Of a stretch of 6,051 bases of DNA, positions 1 to 4,170 are shown one piece after another (the stretch's first letter is position 1; each line of letters opens with the position of its first letter). The notes below the pieces were generated by a model that was given only the letters and a program-made list of their open reading frames with translations, made no database searches and was not told where the DNA came from. Source of the DNA: Candidatus Berkelbacteria bacterium (GTDB taxonomy: Bacteria > Patescibacteriota > UBA1384 > UBA12157 > JAENIV01). Position numbers and translations under genes: made by a program. The DNA is taken from contig JAENIV010000045.1 in the NCBI GenBank assembly GCA_016844295.1, forward strand, positions 1-6,051. Direction: 5' to 3'.

Positions 1-1
1 C

Positions 2-751
2 TTTAAAAACGACTATAAAGAAGTTATTGATCGTGCTTTTGATAATGGTGTCAAGGCAATTTTAAATATCGGTTCAAATTGGGAAACCTCGCTTAGAGCG
101 ATAGAAATTGCCAAGAAATATCCAAGCGGCGTATACGCCGCGGTTGGTCTTCATCCGATTCATGTCCAAGATGAGGATTTTAATTTCGAAAACTTAGAAA
201 AGCTGGCTCAAGATAAAAAAGTGGTAGCTTTGGGGGAAACTGGTTTGGATTATTATCACGGCAATGGTACCAAGGAACTCCAAAAAGAGATTTTTCGAAA
301 AACCATTACTATCGCCAATAAAATCGGCAAGCCTTTAATTTTTCATTCGCGTGACGCCGGGGACGATATTTTGTCGGTTTTTATGGAGGAAAAATTTGAG
401 CCAAAAGGTGTGATGCACTGTTTTGCCGGCAATTGGCAGTTTGCTAAATATGTTTTGGACTTAGGTCTATACCTTTCGTTCACCGGACTTATTACCTTTT
501 CGAAGAACTATGAAACATTTGAAGTGATTAAAAACATGCCGCTAGATCGATTAATGATTGAAACCGATTGTCCCTATATGACCCCCGAGCCGTATCGCGG
601 TAAAAGAAACGAACCGGCTTTCGTTATTGAAGTCGCTAAAAAAATCGCCGAAATAAAAAAAATCTCCGTCGAGGAAGTAGCCGAGCAAACTTCTAAAAAT
701 GCAATTGAGTTATTTGGGTTAAAATTGAAAGAGGACACCTCAGAGGTGTAG
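2..751 (+). CDS. tatD: TatD family metal-dependent hydrolase (DNase), 5' partial
   Basis: The reading frame is open from base 2 to a TAG at 749-751 (249 codons), so the gene enters from outside the window; the GTG at 221 is an internal valine, not the start. TatD proteins are TIM-barrel hydrolases acting as Mg-dependent 3'-5' DNases, usually cytoplasmic and linked to DNA repair or turnover. Visible family signatures in order: AAVGLHPIH (codons from about 140), the metal-binding glutamate in ALGETGLDYY (codon 236-238), histidine in FHSRDA (344-346), histidine in MHCFAG (416-418), and aspartate in ETDCPYMTPEPYRGKRNEP (566-568). The missing part is only the first 15-25 residues, including the expected N-terminal HxH metal motif. 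All other metal ligands are intact, so the gene is probably functional. It is followed after 35 bases by a GNAT gene on the same strand and may share a transcript with it. The family call is very secure; the exact substrate is not. Confidence 0.95.
   Translation, partial: FKNDYKEVIDRAFDNGVKAILNIGSNWETSLRAIEIAKKYPSGVYAAVGLHPIHVQDEDFNFENLEKLAQDKKVVALGETGLDYYHGNGTKELQKEIFRKTITIANKIGKPLIFHSRDAGDDILSVFMEEKFEPKGVMHCFAGNWQFAKYVLDLGLYLSFTGLITFSKNYETFEVIKNMPLDRLMIETDCPYMTPEPYRGKRNEPAFVIEVAKKIAEIKKISVEEVAEQTSKNAIELFGLKLKEDTSEV
735..749. repeat. Small inverted repeat over the tatD stop codon
   Basis: ACACCT at 735-740 and AGGTGT at 744-749 form a perfect 6-bp stem with a 3-base loop (CAG), ending at the first base of the TAG stop codon. 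There is no run of T after it, so it is not a classical Rho-independent terminator. It may weakly attenuate or protect the 3' end of the tatD message, or may be chance. Confidence 0.35.
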
Positions 752-786
752 GGATTCAATATCGTTCGGATTAAGAAAGGAGAATG

Positions 787-1248
787 ATGGCAATTAAAAT
801 CAGGCTGATTAAGGAGGATGATATTGAAGAAGTGGCGAAAATATTCATGGAATCTTTTAATACTGCTGCTAAAAAAGGCTGGAAAAAACAGCCTGTGGAA
901 AAATATATGAAATATTGGTTTGCCAAAAGGCCTGATCTATTTATTGTCGCCGAGGATATGAAAATTTTAGGCGGGGCTGTCGGTGAAATTAAACCGCTAG
1001 TTGGCGGTAATCACTTGGTTGATCTCCAGCTTTTTGTCGATATTAAAAATCAAAAACAAGGGATCGGTAAAAAATTATTAAAAGCAATTATCGAGAAAGC
1101 TATTTTGCAGTACAATATCGTAGAAGTTCAGGGTTTTGCCGATCGAACAACGGATTTCCCGATGCAGTGGTATAAGCGGCTCGGATTGAAAACAACCAGA
1201 TGGACGCATATCGAAGGTAAAGCCAAGGAAATAATCAAAAATATATAA
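787..1248 (+). CDS. GNAT family N-acetyltransferase
   Basis: A 153-residue protein of normal single-domain GNAT length. The fold begins with IRLIKEDDIEEVAKIF (beta1-alpha1). Strand beta4 (about residues 77-84, LVDLQLFV) leads into the acetyl-CoA pyrophosphate loop QKQGIGKKLL (about 89-98), matching the Q/R-x-x-G-x-G/A signature. The tail has MQWYKRLGLK (typical 'FYxKLGF' motif). It transfers an acetyl group from acetyl-CoA to an amine; the substrate cannot be told from sequence. Two ATGs lie in tandem at 784 and 787. The ribosome binding site AAAGGAG (776-782) is only 1 base from the first but 4 from the second, so 787 is preferred. It lies 35 bases after the tatD stop on the same strand. GNAT membership is confident; specific function is unknown. 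Confidence 0.88.
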   Translation: MAIKIRLIKEDDIEEVAKIFMESFNTAAKKGWKKQPVEKYMKYWFAKRPDLFIVAEDMKILGGAVGEIKPLVGGNHLVDLQLFVDIKNQKQGIGKKLLKAIIEKAILQYNIVEVQGFADRTTDFPMQWYKRLGLKTTRWTHIEGKAKEIIKNI

Positions 1249-1263
1249 GGCTGGATTACTAGC

Positions 1264-1288
1264 CTCTCGCACATTGGAAGTGCGAGAG
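1264..1288. terminator. Perfect 9-bp hairpin after the GNAT gene, possible terminator
   Basis: CTCTCGCAC (1264-1272) and GTGCGAGAG (1280-1288) pair perfectly around a 7-base loop (ATTGGAA), 15 bases after the GNAT stop codon. The position suits a transcript end for the tatD-GNAT pair. No U-tract follows on either strand (TAGGGTATC downstream), so intrinsic termination would be inefficient; 3'-end protection or a factor-dependent end is equally possible. Confidence 0.45.
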
Positions 1289-1310
1289 TAGGGTATCAGT
1301 TCTCGATAGA

Positions 1311-1333
1311 CATAGATTAAAAATTAATCGATG
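1311..1333. repeat. AT-rich imperfect hairpin between convergent genes
   Basis: CATaGATTAA (1311-1320) and TTAATCgATG (1324-1333) are inverted around AAA, with one mismatched pair (A/G); the inner 15 bases (1315-1329) are a perfect 6-bp inverted repeat. It lies just beyond the 3' end of the decayed minus-strand gene (stop at 1346-1344) and may be the remains of its transcript end. AT-rich background makes chance pairing fairly likely. Confidence 0.3.
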
Positions 1334-1343
1334 TTGCAGAGTA

Positions 1344-1608
1344 CTATTCGGACTTTTTGAGTGTGATTTTTTTAGTTTTGCCGCGGGCGAGGTTCCCATT
1401 TTTATGATTGTAAAATTCGATTTTTTCGGCATCGAAATGAGCATGGATTTGCGGTTCGAGATCTTTGATTTTTTTGCTAAGCTAAAATATATTCTTCAAC
1501 TGTTTCATCAACCTCTTTATCTGGAACATCTTTAACATCTTTGCCTTGAAATTTGTATTTGGCCGGACATCGCTGAAAAGTATCCAGAGCCGAATATGAA
1601 ATTCGCAT
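1344..1608 (-). pseudogene. Decayed, frameshifted gene with a PD-(D/E)XK nuclease-like N-terminus
   Basis: Read on the minus strand from an ATG at 1608-1606, the frame gives a 43-residue peptide that begins with ISYSALDTFQRCPAKYKF and ends at a TAG at 1479-1477. This opening closely resembles the N-terminus of PD-(D/E)XK nuclease domains of the RecB/AddB/Cas4 group ('ISYSxLxxFxxCPxKYKF'), whose cysteine sits in this box. Intact members are several hundred residues long and carry an H..D..E/DxK core, all absent here. Shifting frame by one base at about 1475-1480 reopens reading, giving 44 more lysine-rich codons (SKKIKDLEPQIHAHF..., FYNHKNGN...) ending at TAG 1346-1344. The 265-base span equals 88 codons plus one base, as expected for one indel. 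The second part is not recognised. A nuclease gene reduced by internal deletion plus frameshift is the best reading; a short real ORF of 43 residues is the alternative. There is no clear ribosome binding site. Confidence 0.55.
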
Positions 1609-1652
1609 ACCTATATTTTAGTTTAAGATTATGAAAAGGTAAAGAATGTTTG

Positions 1653-1658
1653 TATAAT
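1653..1658 (+). promoter_or_regulatory. Consensus -10 box giving a probable leaderless transcript
   Basis: A perfect TATAAT (1653-1658), preceded by TG at 1651-1652, lies 7 bases before the ATG at 1666. Transcription would begin at about 1665-1666, on or next to the start codon. No good -35 box is seen (best is TTATGA at 1629-1634, 18-base spacing, 3 of 6 matches). No Shine-Dalgarno sequence precedes the ATG, which fits leaderless translation. Confidence 0.55.
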
Positions 1659-1665
1659 ATAAAGT

Positions 1666-2187
1666 ATGAGGGGCAAAAAAATCACCATAACTTTACTCGT
1701 TATTTTACTTTTTATTATCGGTTTTATAGGTGGTGTAGTTTACTGGACTTTTGTGAGGACAAAGAATATTGCCAATTCTGCCTTAGATGCGGCCAAAAAC
1801 GCTCAAAGCGTAACTGCGCCGTCACCAACAAGCGTTAAAAGTACCCCGGTACCGACATTAACAATGCCCGAAAAAGACGTTGAGGGCGAGGATTTAAGTG
1901 ATGTTCCCAGATTTTCCAGTTCCATTAGATCGGACTACTCCAAATCGGATGATGGTCAGGTAACTAATATAGAATATTTTACTTCAACGAGTATCCAAGA
2001 AATACTTCAATTTTATAAAGATACCTTGTTAAAAACCGACTGGCTTTTAAGGGCAGAGGACACCGGTGCCTTAACATTTTCGAAAGTCGATGCTAATGCC
2101 ACTATCGAAATAATCAATCAAGATAAAAGTGCTAAGATTACACAGTATCAAATTCACTTCTTCGTGGTTAAACAAGAGGAAAACTAG
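1666..2187 (+). CDS. Membrane-anchored protein of unknown function, extracytoplasmic domain
   Basis: A 173-residue protein not assigned to a named family. It starts with a short basic tail (RGKK) and one strong hydrophobic segment at about residues 6-30 (ITITLLVILLFIIGFIGGVVYW), which should act as an uncleaved signal anchor; there is no lipobox cysteine. Residues about 48-70 form a Ser/Thr/Pro-rich spacer (APSPTSVKSTPVPTLTMP). Residues about 80-173 form a small alpha/beta domain: PRFSSSIRSDYS, then YFTSTSIQEILQFYKDTLLKTDWLL and two beta-rich stretches. The 'xxFYxxxLxxxGW' style pattern occurs in many uncharacterised envelope proteins, so a cell-surface or periplasm-side role is inferred. The ATG at 1666 has no ribosome binding site and sits directly behind a TATAAT box, suggesting leaderless expression as a single gene. 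The next gene begins 170 bases later behind its own promoter. Real gene: confident; function: unknown. Confidence 0.8.
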   Translation: MRGKKITITLLVILLFIIGFIGGVVYWTFVRTKNIANSALDAAKNAQSVTAPSPTSVKSTPVPTLTMPEKDVEGEDLSDVPRFSSSIRSDYSKSDDGQVTNIEYFTSTSIQEILQFYKDTLLKTDWLLRAEDTGALTFSKVDANATIEIINQDKSAKITQYQIHFFVVKQEEN

Positions 2188-2217
2188 ATTTAAAAGGAAC
2201 TCGATAATATCACTCTT

Positions 2218-2287
2218 GACCCCGCTATAATTGCTTCCCGCAAAAGGGACTACGTCCTCTACTTGCGGGAGCGCAATATACGGGGTC
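2218..2287. repeat. 70-base nested hairpin (GC-rich palindromic element)
   Basis: The arms pair in nested blocks: GACCCCG (2218-2224) with CGGGGTC (2281-2287); TAT (2226-2228) with ATA (2278-2280); ATTGC (2230-2234) with GCAAT (2273-2277); TCCCGCAA (2236-2243) with TTGCGGGA (2263-2270). A further small stem GGAC/GTCC (2247-2250 with 2254-2257) lies within the apical loop. That is about 27 base pairs broken only by single-base bulges and one small internal loop, in an otherwise AT-rich intergenic region. It could be a structured RNA 3' end of the preceding gene, a REP- or MITE-like palindromic repeat, or a cruciform-forming DNA element. No transposase lies beside it. The structure is certain; its class is not. 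Confidence 0.75.
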
Positions 2288-2290
2288 TGC

Positions 2291-2309
2291 GCCCCGCCTT
2301 AGGCGGGGC
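2291..2309. terminator. GC-rich 8-bp hairpin abutting the -35 box, possible terminator or insulator
   Basis: GCCCCGCC (2291-2298) and GGCGGGGC (2302-2309) pair perfectly around TTA. The right arm touches the TTGACA -35 box (2310-2315) of the next operon. Only two T residues follow, so it is a poor intrinsic terminator, but it is well placed to separate the upstream gene from the iron-sulfur operon. CCCCG at 2292-2296 could alternatively pair with CGGGG at 2281-2285 of the preceding hairpin. Confidence 0.5.
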
Positions 2310-2338
2310 TTGACAAATAGTTATATATAATCTAATAT
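2310..2338 (+). promoter_or_regulatory. Sigma70-type promoter of the iron-sulfur operon
   Basis: A perfect -35 box TTGACA (2310-2315) is followed after exactly 17 bases by TAATAT (2333-2338), a 4-of-6 match to TATAAT. Transcription should start near 2344-2346, leaving a leader of about 12-14 bases that carries the AAAGGG ribosome binding site (2347-2352), 5 bases before the ATG at 2358. The spacer includes the perfect 10-base palindrome TTATATATAA (2321-2330). This is the strongest promoter in the window. Confidence 0.8.
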
Positions 2339-2347
2339 ATCATTAGA
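2331..2347. promoter_or_regulatory. Operator-like inverted repeat over the -10 box
   Basis: TCTAAT (2331-2336) and ATTAGA (2342-2347) are perfect inverted half-sites with a 5-base spacer (ATATC), 17 bases in all. The repeat covers the whole -10 box and the expected transcription start, and ends within the ribosome binding site region, so a bound dimer would block transcription. The first gene downstream encodes a Phd/YefM-like protein, a family that binds palindromes in its own promoter. That it binds here is inference. Confidence 0.55.
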
Positions 2348-2357
2348 AAGGGTTTTA

Positions 2358-2552
2358 ATGAACAAAAATATTAATGTCTACAATCTCCAGGCGAACATTT
2401 CGAAAGTCCTCAAGGAGACCCAAAAGGGAGATGTGTATGAAGTTATGCGCTACTCAAAACCAGTAGCCGTCTTGGTTTCATACAAAAGCTACCTTAAACT
2501 AAAAGGGGAGTGCCGAAAATGTGTTGAGGATATGAGGAAATTGCTCAAATGA
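2358..2552 (+). CDS. Phd/YefM-family DNA-binding protein (solitary antitoxin-like), with C-terminal CxxC
   Basis: A 64-residue protein matching the N-terminal DNA-binding fold of type II antitoxins Phd/YefM: INVYNLQANISKVLKETQKGD (residues 5-25) followed by the hallmark YEVMRYSKPVAVLVSYKSYLKL (27-48; family pattern 'vxrxGkPvAvlvsxexy'). Known members dimerise, bind palindromes in their own promoter, and use a C-terminal tail to neutralise a toxin such as Doc or YoeB. Here the tail is very short (residues 49-64), and contains Cys52 and Cys55 in a CxxC arrangement (ECRKC). No toxin gene lies on either side: the next gene, overlapping by four bases (ATGA, 2549-2552), is a cysteine desulfurase. 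It has a good ribosome binding site (AAAGGG, 5-base spacing) and is the first gene of the operon. A role as repressor of the iron-sulfur operon, in the place IscR usually holds, is inferred from position, family and the palindrome over the -10 box. An orphan antitoxin is the alternative. Family call is good; the role is speculative. Confidence 0.82.
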   Translation: MNKNINVYNLQANISKVLKETQKGDVYEVMRYSKPVAVLVSYKSYLKLKGECRKCVEDMRKLLK

Positions 2553-3730
2553 AAGTCTACCTAGACTACGCGGCGACAGCGCCGACCAAAAAGGAAGTTT
2601 TTCTTGCGATGGAGCCTTATTTCAAGGCTAGCTTTGGCAATCCATCGAGTATACACGAATGTGGTCAAAGTGCCCGAAAGGCTGTTGATAATGCAAGAGA
2701 AAAAATCGCCAAGTTTTTAAATTGTCAAACATCAGAAATTGTTTTTACAGGCTGTGGCTCAGAGGCGGACAACCAGGCCATCACGGGATTAATTTCAGGA
2801 CTTAGAACCGTCGGAAAACCTCATATTATTACGTCTGCGATCGAGCATCATGCGGTTATAAAAACTTGCCAAGATCTAGTAAAAAGGGGTATGGCGACAG
2901 TCATCTATTTAAAGCCTAACCGAGATGGTATTATCGAACCACAAAAAGTTAAATCGGCAATAAATTCAGATACAGTTCTAGTGACAATTATGTATGTCAA
3001 CAACGAAATCGGGACGATCCAGCCTATTCGAGAAATCGGTAAAATGCTCGAAAAGATTAATCAAAATAGGAAACAGCGTATATATTTTCACACCGATGCT
3101 GTTCAAGCGGCCGAATATCTGCCAGTGGACGTAAATTATTTACATGTTGATCTTCTAACTTTGGCCGGACACAAAATTGGCGCCCCCAAAGGAATCGGTC
3201 TGCTTTATATCCGTAAAGGGACAATACTTAGGTCTATAATTCACGGCGGTGAACAAGAAATGGGTTTACGCGCCGGGACGGAAAATGTCCCATATATAGT
3301 CGGCTTAGGTAAGGCTATTGAATTAATTGATAAAGAACAAATATCCGTTGAGAAAGTTTATAAATTAAGAGACTATTTTATAGATCAGATAATTAAAAAA
3401 ATTCCCGAAGTTTATCTAAACGGGTCAAGGGACATACGGGCACCCCATATCGCCAATTTTTATTTCAAAGATATTGAAGGAGAATCAATAGTCTTAAGCA
3501 TGGATTTAGAGGGAGTCGCCTGTTCAACCGGATCCGCGTGTACTTCTCAGTCTCTTGAACCTTCGCGCGTGATAATGTCAATTTACAATAACGCCTGGCG
3601 GTCCGCAGGGTCAGTAAGATTTTCTCTGTCAAAAAATACCACGCAAAGAGAATTAGACTTTGCAATTACCAAACTTACAAAAGTTGTCGAGAGGTTACGT
3701 CAAATTAGCCCGTATTATAACAAGGAGTGA
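2549..3730 (+). CDS. iscS: Cysteine desulfurase, IscS/NifS type
   Basis: A 393-residue PLP enzyme of normal IscS/NifS length. It converts cysteine to alanine and carries the sulfur as a persulfide for iron-sulfur cluster assembly and probably tRNA thiolation; cytoplasmic. Landmarks: YLDYAATAPT (4-13), FGNPSSIH (29-36), PLP-stacking histidine in IEHHAV (His100), NNEIGTIQP, PLP aspartate in FHTDAVQ (Asp183, Gln186), Schiff-base lysine in AGHKIGAPKGIG (Lys209), HGGEQEMGLRAGTENV, and the catalytic loop STGSACTSQSLEPS with Cys331. The long SACTSxSLEPS loop marks class I (IscS/NifS) rather than SufS. The ATG at 2549 overlaps the preceding stop (ATGA) and has GAGGA 10 bases upstream, so it is probably translationally coupled. 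The IscU-like scaffold follows after one base, as expected for a physical partner. All key residues are present; nothing indicates decay. Confidence 0.97.
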   Translation: MKVYLDYAATAPTKKEVFLAMEPYFKASFGNPSSIHECGQSARKAVDNAREKIAKFLNCQTSEIVFTGCGSEADNQAITGLISGLRTVGKPHIITSAIEHHAVIKTCQDLVKRGMATVIYLKPNRDGIIEPQKVKSAINSDTVLVTIMYVNNEIGTIQPIREIGKMLEKINQNRKQRIYFHTDAVQAAEYLPVDVNYLHVDLLTLAGHKIGAPKGIGLLYIRKGTILRSIIHGGEQEMGLRAGTENVPYIVGLGKAIELIDKEQISVEKVYKLRDYFIDQIIKKIPEVYLNGSRDIRAPHIANFYFKDIEGESIVLSMDLEGVACSTGSACTSQSLEPSRVIMSIYNNAWRSAGSVRFSLSKNTTQRELDFAITKLTKVVERLRQISPYYNKE

Positions 3731-3731
3731 T

Positions 3732-4139
3732 ATGTCTATCGAATCAATGTATAATAAAAAAATTATGGATCACTTCTTACACCCACGCAATTTGGGAGAA
3801 ATTAAGAATCCTTCAGGGGTTGGCAGGGTTGGTAATCCAGTTTGCGGTGATGTCATGGAACTCTATATTAAAATTAATCAAAAGAAGGGTCACGAAACTA
3901 TCACTGATGCTAAATTTAAAACTTTTGGTTGCGGTGCTGCGATTGCATCCTCTTCAATGATGACGGAAATAATTAAGGGCAAGCCTCTTAAAGAGGCTCT
4001 CAAACTTACGAATAAAGCCGTTGCCGACGCTTTAGACGGTCTGCCGCCAGTTAAACGGCACTGCTCTGTTTTAGCCCGCGAGGCTTTAGATGATGCGGTT
4101 AAAGATTGGAAAAATTCTACTCGGTCGCATAAAAATTGA
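3732..4139 (+). CDS. iscU: IscU-like iron-sulfur cluster scaffold protein
   Basis: A 135-residue NifU N-terminal/IscU protein on which [2Fe-2S] and [4Fe-4S] clusters are built from sulfur supplied by the upstream desulfurase. All ligands are conserved: Cys38 and Asp40 in NPVCGDVMELYI, Cys67 in KTFGCGAAIASSSMMTEIIKGK-type motif (63-84), and His110-Cys111 in LPPVKRHCSVLA. The LPPVK chaperone-recognition motif (104-108) is retained although no HscA/HscB gene is in the window. Absence of an approximately 20-residue insertion between the second and third cysteine regions makes it IscU- rather than SufU-like. The frame is open back to 3660, but the ATG at 3732 is the start: AAGGAG (3722-3727) lies 4 bases upstream and the protein then begins MYNKKIMDHFLHPRN, as in the family. 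One base separates it from the iscS stop, and 31 bases from the next gene. Confidence 0.96.
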   Translation: MSIESMYNKKIMDHFLHPRNLGEIKNPSGVGRVGNPVCGDVMELYIKINQKKGHETITDAKFKTFGCGAAIASSSMMTEIIKGKPLKEALKLTNKAVADALDGLPPVKRHCSVLAREALDDAVKDWKNSTRSHKN

Positions 4140-4170
4140 ATCGATGATATGATTAATTGAAAGGAATAAA

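Larger units (their letters stand above)
1249..1665. other. 417-base stretch without an intact gene
   Basis: Between the GNAT stop and the ATG at 1666 no intact plus-strand gene is seen. The stretch holds two hairpins (1264-1288 and 1311-1333), the decayed minus-strand nuclease-like gene (1344-1608), and a short AT-rich region (1609-1665) with the promoter of the next gene. In a genome this compact, such a long non-coding gap is itself best explained by gene decay. Confidence 0.7.

Noticed and set aside
221..223. GTG at 221 as start of a short TatD protein.
   Set aside because: TatD-conserved sequence (AAVGLHPIH) continues in frame upstream to base 2, so this is an internal valine of a gene truncated by the window edge.
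1281..1293. TGCGAGAGTAGGG is identical to a segment near the 3' end of bacterial 5S rRNA.
   Set aside because: The sequence around it does not match 5S rRNA: the remaining 5S helices are missing, the place of a 5S 5' end would be inside the GNAT gene, and the local hairpin pairs differently. A short chance match or at most a tiny fragment.
1259..1444. Minus-strand open frame of 61 codons (MLISMPKKSN...).
   Set aside because: It crosses two hairpins and the end of the decayed nuclease-like gene in a different frame, has no recognisable motif, and its composition looks like out-of-frame reading.
1650..1838. Plus-strand open frame of 62 codons overlapping the membrane protein gene.
   Set aside because: It overlaps the 1666-2187 gene in another frame; that gene has a clear signal anchor and domain structure, while this frame has none.
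2216..2231. TTGACC and TATAAT (2226-2231) as a second promoter.
   Set aside because: The boxes are only 4 bases apart, far too close for sigma70, and both lie within the arm of the 70-base hairpin.
2358..3730. Reading the Phd-like gene plus the next gene as a toxin-antitoxin pair.
   Set aside because: The overlapping downstream gene is a complete, active-site-intact cysteine desulfurase, not a toxin of the Doc, YoeB or PIN families.
3660..3731. Upstream start for the IscU-like gene at 3660.
   Set aside because: It would overlap iscS by 71 bases with no ribosome binding site; ATG 3732 has AAGGAG at 4-base spacing and gives the family-typical N-terminus.
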